Translations under genes and position numbers: made by a program
Assembly (NCBI RefSeq): GCF_000686805.1
Contig: NZ_KK366018.1
Location: 347,759-411,758 of the forward strand
Direction of reading: 5' to 3'
Length of the DNA stretch: 64,000 bases
Origin: Bacillus sp. UNC41MFS5
GTDB lineage: Bacteria; Bacillota; Bacilli; Bacillales_B; DSM-18226
Shown here: positions 47,228-56,003 of the stretch, piece after piece
Position numbering within the stretch: position 1 is the first letter of the stretch
Layout of the letters: each line of letters opens with the position of its first letter
Notes under the pieces: model-generated
The model's database searches: none
Told to the model about the DNA's origin: nothing
Seen by the model: the letters and a program-made list of their open reading frames with translations, nothing else

Positions 47228-47245
47228 TTGTGAATATTTTCACAT
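47228..47245 (-). promoter_or_regulatory. Rex box 2, upstream
   Basis: TTGTGAATATTTTCACAT resembles the Rex consensus with one arm imperfect. It lies 72 bases upstream of box 1, which could allow cooperative binding. Confidence 0.75.
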
Positions 47246-47288
47246 AATTGGTTAAAAAAAAAGTTTTTACACTTAATCCTACAGCTGG

Positions 47289-47516
47289 TTATTCACACAC
47301 TGGATTCCGGGGAATTTTTTCAAATAAAATGTCGGTTAGGACCTTAGAATACTTTTTAACAATAATCACGTAATTTACGGTCCAAATATAGGAGGGAATT
47401 TCTTCATTTTCTTTAAAAAACATTGCCTCAAATTCATCACCAACGGCTTCTTCAAATGTCTCTAAGGTATAAGTTTCAGAATCGGTAGAAAATACTTTCC
47501 ATTCACAAACCATCAT
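47289..47516 (-). CDS. Small hypothetical protein, 75 aa
   Basis: Acidic, without a membrane segment or signal peptide, and with Cys at the N- and C-terminal ends. AAGGAG lies nine bases before a double ATG. Direction matches adhE, but the Rex boxes and adhE promoter lie between the two genes, so they are probably separate transcripts. No family recognised. Confidence 0.55.
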   Translation of the reverse strand: MMVCEWKVFSTDSETYTLETFEEAVGDEFEAMFFKENEEIPSYIWTVNYVIIVKKYSKVLTDILFEKIPRNPVCE

Positions 47517-47638
47517 GTCTTATCACTCCTTGTTTGTTTATGGATACATCATAACATGAATTTACGACAAAAGTTTGTGAAGTATTGAACAAAGTGTGAA
47601 TCATTTTTAAATTATAGATTTTACACTTTATAAATAGG

Positions 47639-47669
47639 GGTTACGGTCATTCCGCTTTTAACCGTAACC
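47639..47669 (-). terminator. Hairpin after the PTS operon
   Basis: GGTTACGGT (47639-47647) pairs perfectly with ACCGTAACC (47661-47669). The minus-strand tail is CCTATTTATAAAG, poorer in U than usual. Confidence 0.55.
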
Positions 47670-47702
47670 GTTTTTAAACGTGTTTCGAGTATTAACCAAC
47701 TT

Positions 47703-48410
47703 CTACATCAACACAATTCCTTCAGGAAGATTAATAGAAGTCAGAATGTCCGCCTCCCTCACACGATCCTCTGCATAAGAAGAACCACTCAAAATCTCAT
47801 GATCCAGGTATCCGGGATGACACATCACTTCGACCGTTTGCCCGTCATGAACACGTGTAACCAGTTTCTCAAAGTAATCGCAGGTCGCTCCCTCTCCATA
47901 AAAATCATGTAAAAACACATCGGAAAAAGCAGCTACTCCCTCTACTGCATCCATTGAAAAACGTCTAGCACTTAAATCGTATTTATTTGCCAGCATTTGC
48001 ACCACCGGTAAAAATGCTGGAATCGTATGAACATGATGATGGCTATCAAAATGAGTTGGTGTAAGCCCTGTTTCTAGAAACTTATCGATTTGCGCACTCC
48101 ACTCTCTTGTCAGTTCGTCAAGGGAAATCTCCGTTTTCTCTTTGAATTCAGAAAGTCGTTTAAAACTGCCATTCTCATTAACTAGTGACGGAACGTCTGT
48201 TAAAAGTGGCTTTCCACACGTTAGGACCAGATGAATCCCAACTTGAAGTTTTGGATTTGCTTTCGCGAGCTCCACAGCATGTGTCACACCAGGCATGTTC
48301 ATCATCATCGTGGTGGAATTAACTATGCCATTTTTATGGGCATCGATAATCCCATAATTAATTCCTCTTGAGTACCCGAAATCATCTGCATTTACAATTA
48401 ACTTAATCAA
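47703..48410 (-). CDS. ChbG/YdjC-type carbohydrate deacetylase
   Basis: 235 residues of the YdjC/ChbG fold. Metal-binding marks are NADDFGYSRG at the N-terminus and SHHHVHTIP in the middle, with CHPGYLD in the C-terminal part. ChbG removes an acetyl group from chitobiose (or its 6-phosphate). The TTG start follows GAGGAGGG by nine bases. It is the last gene of the PTS operon, suggesting that the sugar may be an N-acetylated disaccharide rather than plain cellobiose; that is inference. Confidence 0.87.
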   Translation of the reverse strand: MIKLIVNADDFGYSRGINYGIIDAHKNGIVNSTTMMMNMPGVTHAVELAKANPKLQVGIHLVLTCGKPLLTDVPSLVNENGSFKRLSEFKEKTEISLDELTREWSAQIDKFLETGLTPTHFDSHHHVHTIPAFLPVVQMLANKYDLSARRFSMDAVEGVAAFSDVFLHDFYGEGATCDYFEKLVTRVHDGQTVEVMCHPGYLDHEILSGSSYAEDRVREADILTSINLPEGIVLM

Positions 48411-48464
48411 GCGGTTATACCCTCCTCTTTACCAGCGAAAAGGCTGCAGATCCGCTGCCTTTTG

Positions 48465-49784
48465 TTAATTTTTAAAAAACTGAGGTAAATACTTCTTATG
48501 CGCTTCTAACATTTCGTCGACGATTTGTTTCGCAATGGTATCTGAGGCAACCAATGGATTGATTGTTAAAGCAAGGATTGCTAGATTATAATCGCCCGTT
48601 ACTGCAGCTTCGGCTGCGACCCGTTCAAATGATTTAATTTGTTGAACAAGGCCTCGGACCGGAACAGGGAGATCGCCCATCACAAGTGGCTTTGGGCCCT
48701 CTTTTGTAATGATACAGCTAACCTCAACAGCCGAATCATTAGGAATGCTCGCGATTGAACCATTATTTAAAGTATTAACCGGTTGAATATCCCCTTTGTC
48801 ATTATAAATTGAAGAAATTAAACGGACCGCAGCATCACTGTAATAAGCGCCACCCCGTTTTTCAAGTTGTGGAGGTTTAATTGATAGATTAGGATCCTTA
48901 TAAAGTTCAAAAAGATCCTCTTCTAACTTTTTCACTACTTCCGCACGTGTTCCAACCGTTTCTGCATTTTTGATGTCTTTTTCGACCATTTCACGACTTT
49001 TATAATAATAATTGTGATAAGGACATGGCAGTACTCCTAAGGCCCTAATAAATTCAGGCTCCCAGCCCTGCCCTTGAATATTCTTTACGAAACTTGAATT
49101 TTCTGGGTTGGTTAAAAATTCGATGACTTGGTCTTTTTTACTAACGCCATCTACAAAAACATCTAGACCGTATACCATATGATTTAACCCGGCAAAGTCA
49201 ATGCGGACACGGGAATGTTCAACTTTTAGTAGTTTTGCAATACCCATTTCCATCCCAATCGGTACATTACAGAGTCCGACTACCTTGCGATGGTCACTAT
49301 AGCGGAGAACCGCTTCCGTCACCATCCCTGCTGGATTGGTAAAGTTAACGAGCCACGCATCAGGACAAAGTTCCTTCATATCTTTGACAATATCCAAAAT
49401 AACTGGAATCGTGCGAAGACCTTTAAAAAGGCCACCCGGTCCGTTGGTTTCTTGCCCAAGTACCCCATACTTTAACGGGATTCTCTCATCCTTTGCCCTC
49501 GCGTCGAGGAGACCCACCCGGAATTGTGTGGTCACAAAATCAGCATCCCTTAATGCTTCTCTCCGATTGAGTGTTAAGTGCACTTCGACAGGAAGTCCTG
49601 CTTTTTGAAACATACGTTTTGCTAAGTTTCCAACTATTTCTAATTTCTCTTTCCCTTCCTCGACATCCACAAGCCAGAGTTCGCGTAATGGTAGTTCATC
49701 GTATCGTTTGATCAATCCTTCCACCAGCTCGGGAGTATAACTCGAACCGCCGCCAATGGTGGTAATTTTAATCGATTTAGTCAA
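48465..49784 (-). CDS. GH4 6-phospho-beta-glucosidase
   Basis: 439 residues with an NAD-binding GGGSSYTPEL at the N-terminus, and the GH4 features NFTNPAGM, GLCNVPIGM (metal-binding Cys) and GLNHMVYG. It splits phosphorylated beta-disaccharides by an NAD+ and Mn-assisted mechanism. Homologues are LicH and ChbF. The TTG start follows GGGAGG at 10 bases. The gene lies between the IIA gene and the deacetylase gene in one operon. Confidence 0.92.
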   Translation of the reverse strand: MTKSIKITTIGGGSSYTPELVEGLIKRYDELPLRELWLVDVEEGKEKLEIVGNLAKRMFQKAGLPVEVHLTLNRREALRDADFVTTQFRVGLLDARAKDERIPLKYGVLGQETNGPGGLFKGLRTIPVILDIVKDMKELCPDAWLVNFTNPAGMVTEAVLRYSDHRKVVGLCNVPIGMEMGIAKLLKVEHSRVRIDFAGLNHMVYGLDVFVDGVSKKDQVIEFLTNPENSSFVKNIQGQGWEPEFIRALGVLPCPYHNYYYKSREMVEKDIKNAETVGTRAEVVKKLEEDLFELYKDPNLSIKPPQLEKRGGAYYSDAAVRLISSIYNDKGDIQPVNTLNNGSIASIPNDSAVEVSCIITKEGPKPLVMGDLPVPVRGLVQQIKSFERVAAEAAVTGDYNLAILALTINPLVASDTIAKQIVDEMLEAHKKYLPQFFKN

Positions 49785-49803
49785 TTTCTATGAACCTCCC
49801 ACT

Positions 49804-50124
49804 TTATTGAGTATTCATTTCTTGGCGAATCTCAACAATCTCTCTTGCTAAATCTATTAATGTGATGGCCGTCATTAAATGGTCTTGCGCATGGACTAGG
49901 ATAATGGGGATGTCGAAATCCTTGCCCTCCGCTTCCGCTTGAATCAATTGTGTTTGAAAGCGATGGGCATGAATGATTTCACTGTCAGCCTCTGATAGTT
50001 TTTCCAGTGCAGAAGTGAAGCTTTTTTCTTTGGCAGTAAAAATCGCTTCCATGGCGAGACTTCTGGCATTTCCACTGTGCAAAATTAATTGAAATGAGAG
50101 TTGGTACAATTCTTCCTTTGTCAT
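49804..50124 (-). CDS. PTS lactose/cellobiose-type IIA protein
   Basis: 106 residues, three-helix IIA. The phosphorylated His is in ILVHAQDHLMTAI, where the family's active site lies; SGNARSLAMEAI is the N-terminal block. It receives phosphate from HPr and passes it to IIB. The ATG at 50124 follows AGGGGGA; a longer frame to 50139 reads through that site. Confidence 0.93.
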   Translation of the reverse strand: MTKEELYQLSFQLILHSGNARSLAMEAIFTAKEKSFTSALEKLSEADSEIIHAHRFQTQLIQAEAEGKDFDIPIILVHAQDHLMTAITLIDLAREIVEIRQEMNTQ

Positions 50125-50192
50125 CTTTGTCCCCCTCACCTAAGATACATGCCAAGAGCTTGCCAGATGGCAAGCCCTTTTTTATTCTATTG

Positions 50193-51509
50193 TTAATTAC
50201 TAGACCCTTTTTCAACATTGAAGTTTTGTTTATCCCACATTCTAAAAAATGGATAGTAAATCGCAAAGGCAACGACTAAATTTATCACTTGCATTAAAGC
50301 CCCTCTAATATTTCCGCCCGTTGCTAGATATCCACCGATAATAGGAGGAGTCGTCCAAGGTACAGCAACACCAGCGGTCTTCGGAGCAAAACCAGTACTC
50401 ATCCCAATATAAGTCGTAATGGTCAGTGCCAACGGTGTTAAAATAAATGGAATAATGAGCAGTGGATTTAAAACGATTGGGGCTCCGAAAGTAATCGGTT
50501 CATTAATATTGAATATTCCTGGTCCGATTGCCAGACGGCCTAATTGCTTGGATTGCTGACTCTTCGCCATAAATAACATCATGATAGCAAAAACAAATGT
50601 TGCACCTGAACCGCCCATATAAATGAAAATATCAAAGAATTGTTGGGAAATGATATTTGGAATTTCATCTCCTGCTTGAAGCGCCAAGCGGTTCGCGTCC
50701 GTTTGGGCTAACCAAATTGGTGCCATAACGCCGCCGACAATACTCGCGCCATGCAATCCAGTGGACCATAAGAGTTGAACAAAGAAGACGGCAATTAGTG
50801 CACCAATCAGTGTCCCACCAAGCGCACCAAGTGGTTCTTGTAACAACTGCCCAACAACATTGTGCAAACTTTCAAACGAAGTGTTTTCAATGAGTAAACG
50901 GATAATCCACACGCAAAGAATAACTAAAAATCCTGGGAATAAAGCGACAAATGATTTACTGACACTTGGCGGTACACCATCCGGCATTTTTATAACAATA
51001 TTTTTTTGAATAATATATCGATAAATTTCAGTTGAAAACATAGCTAGGATCATAGCAACAAACAAACCTTTACTACCTAAGAGAGCCATTGGCAATACGC
51101 CGCCTACTTGTACAGCTGCTGTTGTTCCTTCTGGGGTAAACATCGTGAAATAGGGAGTGGCAAGAATAAAAGCAGCGACAGATATGGCACCTGCACTCAA
51201 AGGATCGACTTTGTATTGTTCAGCCAGACGGTAGGCTATACCGAACGCTGCAATCAGCGCCATAATGTCAAAAGTTGCGCTGACAGGATATAGAAGTTTA
51301 GTTAACCAGGCGTCTCCGAATGTGCGGGCCATAAATTCCGGATATCCATCAATAGGTAAAAATCCCAAAATTAAAAAAATGGATCCAATGATGAGGAGCG
51401 GCATGGTTAAAATGATTCCATCACGCAATGCTTGTAAGTGTCGCTGACCTGCAATCCTGCCTGCGACGGGCATTACCTTCTCTTCTAACATCTGATTAAA
51501 TTTGCTCAT
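50193..51509 (-). CDS. PTS lactose/cellobiose-type IIC permease
   Basis: 438 residues, about ten hydrophobic segments. Family blocks are LRDGIILTMPLLIIGSIFL, GAISVAAFIL, WSTGLHGASIVGG and FNINEPITFGAPIVLNP, the last being the sugar-binding loop. It carries the sugar into the cell as it is phosphorylated by IIB. The IIB gene is upstream with a short gap; the IIA gene is downstream. Confidence 0.94.
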   Translation of the reverse strand: MSKFNQMLEEKVMPVAGRIAGQRHLQALRDGIILTMPLLIIGSIFLILGFLPIDGYPEFMARTFGDAWLTKLLYPVSATFDIMALIAAFGIAYRLAEQYKVDPLSAGAISVAAFILATPYFTMFTPEGTTAAVQVGGVLPMALLGSKGLFVAMILAMFSTEIYRYIIQKNIVIKMPDGVPPSVSKSFVALFPGFLVILCVWIIRLLIENTSFESLHNVVGQLLQEPLGALGGTLIGALIAVFFVQLLWSTGLHGASIVGGVMAPIWLAQTDANRLALQAGDEIPNIISQQFFDIFIYMGGSGATFVFAIMMLFMAKSQQSKQLGRLAIGPGIFNINEPITFGAPIVLNPLLIIPFILTPLALTITTYIGMSTGFAPKTAGVAVPWTTPPIIGGYLATGGNIRGALMQVINLVVAFAIYYPFFRMWDKQNFNVEKGSSN

Positions 51510-51531
51510 ATCTTTTCACCCCTATGTGAAG

Positions 51532-51837
51532 TTATGAATCTAGTAGATTTTTGGCAAATTTTAATACTTCCGCCCCATTACACATCCCATAATGCACCGA
51601 ATTGATTAAATCAACGGGTATCCCTTTTTCTAATCCTGCTTTTTTCAATTTGGGAAGCAGATATCGAACCTGCGGACCTACTAATAACACATCCGCTTGA
51701 TCTAGATGGTTATTCACTTCATTCGCACTTACTGCCCATATCTTTGCAGAAATTCCTTCTGCTTTTGCTGCTGCTTCCATTTTCGTTACTAATAAGCTAG
51801 TTGACATGCCTGCAGCACAGCATAATAGGATGTTCAT
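51532..51837 (-). CDS. PTS lactose/cellobiose-type IIB protein
   Basis: 101 residues. The phosphorylated cysteine is C7 in [13 protein letters not shown], followed by the phosphate loop; [12 protein letters not shown] is the second family block. First gene of the PTS operon, so its leader carries the cre site. GGGAGGA precedes the ATG. Confidence 0.94.
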   Translation of the reverse strand: MNILLCCAAGMSTSLLVTKMEAAAKAEGISAKIWAVSANEVNNHLDQADVLLVGPQVRYLLPKLKKAGLEKGIPVDLINSVHYGMCNGAEVLKFAKNLLDS

Positions 51838-52049
51838 AACAATCCTCCCTTCTATTTATTGTAACCGCTTACAAAAAAGATAAAAAATTTTTCCATTGCG
51901 ATAAACAATGGATTTCCAAAAAAAGATGTCCTCCATGTCAATATTTTGTCCCGCCCTAATATATATTTCCTCACCAAAAAAATTAGGACAAAAAGTTTCT
52001 CTTTCAAATAATATAAAAACCTACAGAATTTTAAATTAGCGGAAAGATA
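51838..52049. other. Leader region of the PTS operon
   Basis: AT-rich bases holding the cre site and the promoter. I see no LicT-type antiterminator hairpin that I can support. A 79-codon frame reading through it on the minus strand has no ribosome binding site and is not called. Confidence 0.5.
51860..51873 (-). promoter_or_regulatory. Consensus cre site before the PTS operon
   Basis: The minus-strand sequence TGTAAGCGGTTACA matches TGWAANCGNTNWCA and is palindromic. It lies 23 bases before the IIB start, so CcpA would act as a roadblock. Confidence 0.8.
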
Positions 52050-52077
52050 AAAAGAAGCCTGGAATATTCCAGACTTC
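52050..52077 (-). terminator. Terminator of the PatB-type gene
   Basis: The perfect palindrome CTGGAATATTCCAG (52059-52072) extended by AAG/CTT gives the stem; TTTTT follows in the minus direction. Confidence 0.8.
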
Positions 52078-52155
52078 CTACTATGGAGCATGTTACCTTC
52101 TGCTTCTCACTTGGGGACCATTCAATAGAATCTTACTAATTCCCTTCCTACTCCA

Positions 52156-53346
52156 TCATCTTAGGTCTTCAAACTCTCTTGCAATTCTTTCAAACGCTTC
52201 CTGTATAAGTGGTCTTGGTGACGGGATACAAATTCTTTGCCACTGTAACCCTTCCTCACCAAACATCTTTCCATCTTCAAGCAGTACATTCGCTTTGTTA
52301 TAAATGCGATCATGGATTTCTTCAGGAGAGAGGCCATAATCGCTAAAATCCATCCACAAAATATAGGTTCCTTCTGGAATTCTCACCTTAACTTTCGGCA
52401 TTTTCTCCGCTAAAAACGTAACAGCCCATTCCATGGTCCCATCAATATAGTCCTTCAACTGTTCTAACCAGTCTTCTCCTTCATTATAGACAGCAATCAA
52501 AGCTGAAACAGTAAAAGGAGATGGTAAGTGCATACCCATAACCTTATTAAAAGTATTTCTAAGTTCTGGATTCGAGATAATCACATTCGTACAATGAAGT
52601 CCGGCGACATTGAATGTTTTATTGATTGCTGTAAAAGTAATAATCCGATCACGATGTTCAGAAGCCTTGGCGATTGGAATAAACGTCTGATTTCGACGAA
52701 CTAAATCGCCATGAATTTCATCGGCAACAATGAGGACATCATGTTCCGCACAAATATCGGCTAATTTCCTTAATTCATCCTGAGTAAACACTCTTCCTGT
52801 TGGATTATGCGGGTTGCATAAGATGAACATTTTGGTTGTTTCTTCTTTTGCTTTCGCTTCAAAATCAGCAAAATCAATTTGAAAGTACCCTTCACTATTT
52901 GCTTTAAGGGCATTATTCACTACTTTTCGACCGTTGGCTTCTATTGCGGAAGTAAACGGTGGATACACGGGACGTTGGATAATGATGCCATCTCCTGGAT
53001 TGGTTAAAGCTTTGACAGCCACATTTAAGGCATGGACGGTTCCAGGACTAAAACTGATTTCCTCCTGCGGAATCTCCCAATCATGTCTCTTTTTAAACCA
53101 ATGCTGAATGGCTTCATAATACTCTTTTGGAAAAATAGTATAGCCGAAAATTCGGTGATCGACTGTCTTATGTAAAGCATCTACTAAGGGCTGGGGTACT
53201 GGTAAATCCATATCCGCTGTAAATAATGGAATCGTTTCTTCATCATATCGTTCTGTCAGCCCAATCTGTTTAAGAAGCTCCCCTCCATCCCATTTAATTG
53301 AATAGGTTCCTCTTCGGTTAACAACTTCATCAAAGTTATACTTCAT
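52156..53346 (-). CDS. PatB/MalY-type PLP-dependent C-S lyase
   Basis: 396 residues of the class I/II aminotransferase fold. The PLP lysine is in INKTFNVAGL, with the phosphate and cofactor region in FSPGTVHAL, CNPHNPTGRVFT and VADEIHGDL. The YTIFPKEYYEAIQHW segment is characteristic of MalY/PatB. Relatives cleave cystathionine or cysteine-like thioethers to give a thiol, pyruvate and ammonia. The gene is monocistronic with its own terminator. Confidence 0.9.
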   Translation of the reverse strand: MKYNFDEVVNRRGTYSIKWDGGELLKQIGLTERYDEETIPLFTADMDLPVPQPLVDALHKTVDHRIFGYTIFPKEYYEAIQHWFKKRHDWEIPQEEISFSPGTVHALNVAVKALTNPGDGIIIQRPVYPPFTSAIEANGRKVVNNALKANSEGYFQIDFADFEAKAKEETTKMFILCNPHNPTGRVFTQDELRKLADICAEHDVLIVADEIHGDLVRRNQTFIPIAKASEHRDRIITFTAINKTFNVAGLHCTNVIISNPELRNTFNKVMGMHLPSPFTVSALIAVYNEGEDWLEQLKDYIDGTMEWAVTFLAEKMPKVKVRIPEGTYILWMDFSDYGLSPEEIHDRIYNKANVLLEDGKMFGEEGLQWQRICIPSPRPLIQEAFERIAREFEDLR

Positions 53347-53483
53347 TTACATACACCCTTCTATTTTTCATTTCTTTAAATGATTCACTTATAAAAATTT
53401 CCATTGATTACTCTAATTATAGCGATAAAAAGAAGTGATTAAAAATCTGGAAGGATAAATTTTTTATTAATATCTGCGATGAC

Positions 53484-53516
53484 ACAAAAAAGAGCAGGCC
53501 TCCGTTAGCACTGCTC
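53484..53516 (-). terminator. Terminator of tnrA
   Basis: GAGCAG (53492-53497) pairs with CTGCTC (53511-53516) followed by TTTTTTG in the minus direction. Confidence 0.8.
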
Positions 53517-53536
53517 ATTCCTGCAAATTACAAATT

Positions 53537-53848
53537 TTATTTTATTGGCCCGTTCCGATTAAAATGGGAATTGATTTGACCAATAATCATCTTACGCTTT
53601 TCCTTTTTGGAGAAATCTCTGCGAATTTCCATCGTTTGGACCCCTTCTTCAATTTTTTCTGCAATTTCTATTAGTCTTTCAATATCCGCAAATGAGTATT
53701 TCCGTGTCCCATTTGGGGTCCTGTCTGGAAAAATAAGCTTTCGTGTTTCATAATAATGGATTTGTCTGCTTGTTAGACCCGTCAATTCTGTCACAATTCC
53801 TATCGTGATAACCTTTTGTTCACGATAGGATTGGTTTTCATTTTCCAA
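53537..53848 (-). CDS. tnrA: Nitrogen regulator TnrA (MerR family)
   Basis: 103 residues. The MerR-type winged helix (about 14-70) reads [31 protein letters not shown], with [19 protein letters not shown] after it, close to B. subtilis TnrA. The C-terminal tail [10 protein letters not shown] resembles the region by which feedback-inhibited glutamine synthetase binds TnrA. GlnR is the close alternative, but GlnR is normally followed by glnA, which is absent here. The TTG start follows AGGTGG. A TnrA/GlnR box overlaps its promoter. Confidence 0.88.
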   Translation of the reverse strand: MENENQSYREQKVITIGIVTELTGLTSRQIHYYETRKLIFPDRTPNGTRKYSFADIERLIEIAEKIEEGVQTMEIRRDFSKKEKRKMIIGQINSHFNRNGPIK

Positions 53849-53905
53849 GATACCACCTGCCTATTTTGTTTATTTTTAAAAATGTGAATTGTTTAACAAT
53901 TCTAA

Positions 53906-53942
53906 TGTTACATATTCTAACACAGGATGTTATAAAGTGAAA
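53906..53942 (-). promoter_or_regulatory. tnrA promoter with an overlapping TnrA/GlnR box
   Basis: On the minus strand, TTTCAC (53937-53942) and TAGAAT (53914-53919) are 17 bases apart. TGTTAGAATATGTAACA (53906-53922) matches TGTNANAWWWTNTNACA at every fixed position and covers the -10 box. A site there should repress rather than activate. Confidence 0.8.
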
Positions 53943-54077
53943 CAATAAATTCCTTTTTATATAAATTTTTACCATAATAAAAATTAGAAGCAGCAATATA
54001 AATAGTTGACTCGTTAAAAATTCTATGTCACTTTAGAAATATATTCCTACATACAGAAGGAGAAGGACACATTCCTT

Positions 54078-55052
54078 ATGAAAAGAAAAATACTTGCTTA
54101 TAACTTTGAATTCTCTGAAACGCTAGATCGTTTAAGAGATCATTTCGACGTAGAAATTTTTGAACGGATCAATCCCAAAACAGACCTCGCTTTTGCGCAT
54201 GCTCTTAAGAATGCTGAAGGAATTGTGGGACTCGCGCTCCCAGTCGATAAAGAATTATTGGACCGAGCTCCAAATTTAAAAATTGTTTCTAATAACTCGA
54301 CAGGTTTTAATAATCTATCCCTCGAAGAGATGACCAAGCGCGGTATTATGGGCACAAACACACCAGGCGTACTTGAGGACACTACGGCTGATGCGATTTT
54401 CGGCATCCTCATTGCAGCAGCAAGACGCATCCCCGAATTAGACCAATTCGTGAAGAAAGGAAAGTGGAATCAACATCTAACTAGGAAAGAATATGCCGTT
54501 GATGTTCATCATAAAACATTAGGTATTATTGGGATGGGGAAAATCGGCTCATTAATTGCAAAACGCGGGCATTTTGGCTTTGACATGAACGTTCTATACT
54601 ACAACCGCACTCGGAACCTTGAAGCTGAAGAAAAATACAACGCTGTTTACTCTTCATTTGATACCTTACTTATGGAATCCGATTTTGTTTGTTTAATGAC
54701 TCCGCTCACACCTGAAACTGAAAATATAATGGGAGAACGCGAATTTAAATTGATGAAAAATTCAGCAATTTTCGTAAACGGTTCGCGCGGAAAAACAGTG
54801 GATGAAAATGCATTAATTGAAGCGTTACGAACCAACGAAATCCATGGAGCAGCATTAGACGTATTCCAAATTGAACCAGTCAGAACGGATCATCCTTTGC
54901 TGCAGTTTCACAATGTGGTAACGACCCCGCATATTGGATCATCAACCCACGAAACGGAACTTAAAATGGCCAAACTTGCTGTTGAGAATTTAGAAGCAGG
55001 ACTAACGGGGAAACGACCGAAAAATCTTGTTAATCCTGAGGTATTGGATTAA
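54078..55052 (+). CDS. D-isomer-specific 2-hydroxyacid dehydrogenase
   Basis: 324 residues. The NAD(P)-binding loop GMGKIG is at about residues 154-159, and the catalytic Arg, Glu and His are in VNGSRG, FQIEP and TPHIGS. It reduces 2-keto acids such as glyoxylate or hydroxypyruvate, or oxidises the reverse; the exact substrate cannot be told. AAGGAGAAGGAC precedes the ATG. The next gene follows by 21 bases, so the two are one operon. Confidence 0.9.
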   Translation: MKRKILAYNFEFSETLDRLRDHFDVEIFERINPKTDLAFAHALKNAEGIVGLALPVDKELLDRAPNLKIVSNNSTGFNNLSLEEMTKRGIMGTNTPGVLEDTTADAIFGILIAAARRIPELDQFVKKGKWNQHLTRKEYAVDVHHKTLGIIGMGKIGSLIAKRGHFGFDMNVLYYNRTRNLEAEEKYNAVYSSFDTLLMESDFVCLMTPLTPETENIMGEREFKLMKNSAIFVNGSRGKTVDENALIEALRTNEIHGAALDVFQIEPVRTDHPLLQFHNVVTTPHIGSSTHETELKMAKLAVENLEAGLTGKRPKNLVNPEVLD

Positions 55053-55073
55053 TTTCACAAAGGAGATAGACCC

Positions 55074-55751
55074 ATGAACTCACCAAAAACGATTGTTGAA
55101 AAACTAAATTTAAATAAGTATGATCGAAAACTGGTTCTTAACAAACCTGAAGATTTAGATGAATTGAATGGATTAGATTATGATTCATCACCTAATAAAG
55201 AAAAATATGATCTAATCTTTAATTTCGTTTTTAGTTTAGAGGAATTTTCCCAGCAACTTCAGTCAGTGATTAACAATCAATTACTCGAAAAAAATGGATA
55301 TGTATTCTTTGCCTATCCCAAAAAGAAAAATCCAAAATATCAAGAATACATCGAACGAGACAGTTTGTTTGAGGTAGTAGCGATGGATGAAGAGGGCTAT
55401 ACACTTGGAAGTGACATTAAGTTTTCCAGAATGGTTAGTCTAAATGATGTGTTTACCGTTGTTGGGTTGAAATCAACTCCAAAGAAGGCGGAAAAAGCCG
55501 CTAGCAGCAAATCTAGTCAATGTGTGGACGACTATATTGTTCATGTCGACGATATTAAGCAGTATTTACACCGGAATGAAGAGTTGCTGGCGTCCTTTAA
55601 TCAATTAACGTTTGGCTATCAAAAGGATTGGGCCCGTTATGTTTTCAGTGCAAAACGGAAAGAAACCCATGAAAAACGATTGCTGGAAATGGAAACAGTG
55701 CTGGGTGAAGACTATAAAACAATGGATTTATATCGAAGGAAACAGAAATAA
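55074..55751 (+). CDS. YdeI/OmpD-associated-type protein
   Basis: 225 residues. The C-terminal 60 residues (SFNQLTFGYQKDWARYVFSAKRKETHEKRL) carry the YdeI/OmpD-associated family block, including KRKETHEKRL. The N-terminal two thirds resemble a DUF1801-like or DUF3052-like alpha/beta region (YDLIFNFVFSLEEF). Biochemical role unknown. AAAGGAG lies before the ATG, 21 bases after the dehydrogenase gene. Confidence 0.75.
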   Translation: MNSPKTIVEKLNLNKYDRKLVLNKPEDLDELNGLDYDSSPNKEKYDLIFNFVFSLEEFSQQLQSVINNQLLEKNGYVFFAYPKKKNPKYQEYIERDSLFEVVAMDEEGYTLGSDIKFSRMVSLNDVFTVVGLKSTPKKAEKAASSKSSQCVDDYIVHVDDIKQYLHRNEELLASFNQLTFGYQKDWARYVFSAKRKETHEKRLLEMETVLGEDYKTMDLYRRKQK

Positions 55752-55756
55752 GTTTG

Positions 55757-55785
55757 CCCCCTTCTTAACAAGTAGGGGGGTTTTT
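55757..55785 (+). terminator. Terminator of the dehydrogenase-YdeI operon
   Basis: CCCCC (55757-55761) pairs with GGGGG (55775-55779), T5 after. Confidence 0.8.
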
Positions 55786-55810
55786 GATTGTTAAATGATG
55801 TAAACAATGC

Positions 55811-55914
55811 TATCGCCAGTAAATGGTGCTTATCCGCCAGTAAACACAGCGTATCCGACAGTAATTTCCACTTATCCGCTAGTAACCACTGCCTATCCGC
55901 CAGTAAACCTCCAA
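55811..55914. repeat. Five 21-nt degenerate tandem repeats
   Basis: TATCCGCCAGTAAnnnn-type units start at 55811, 55831, 55852, 55873 and 55894; the first lacks one C. The period is 21 bases, equal to seven codons, and the frame stays open on both strands: minus-strand translation gives repeated LLADK-type heptads, plus-strand gives LSASK-type heptads. It is upstream of the CAP-domain gene. No ribosome binding site makes either strand a likely gene. Confidence 0.85.
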
Positions 55915-56003
55915 ATAAACCCAAATATCATTCCCCTCAAGCATATTACTTATACATTTTCTTTAAATTGGCTACAATTCTAATAGAAATGGAGGAAACG
56001 AAC

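Noticed and set aside
51852..52091. 79-codon minus-strand frame upstream of the PTS operon
   Set aside because: AT-rich leader DNA that includes the cre site and a terminator; no ribosome binding site.
55788..56003. N-terminal extension of the CAP-domain gene through the 21-nt repeats
   Set aside because: The ATG at 56004 has a good ribosome binding site and a signal-like segment; the upstream frame begins inside a terminator region.
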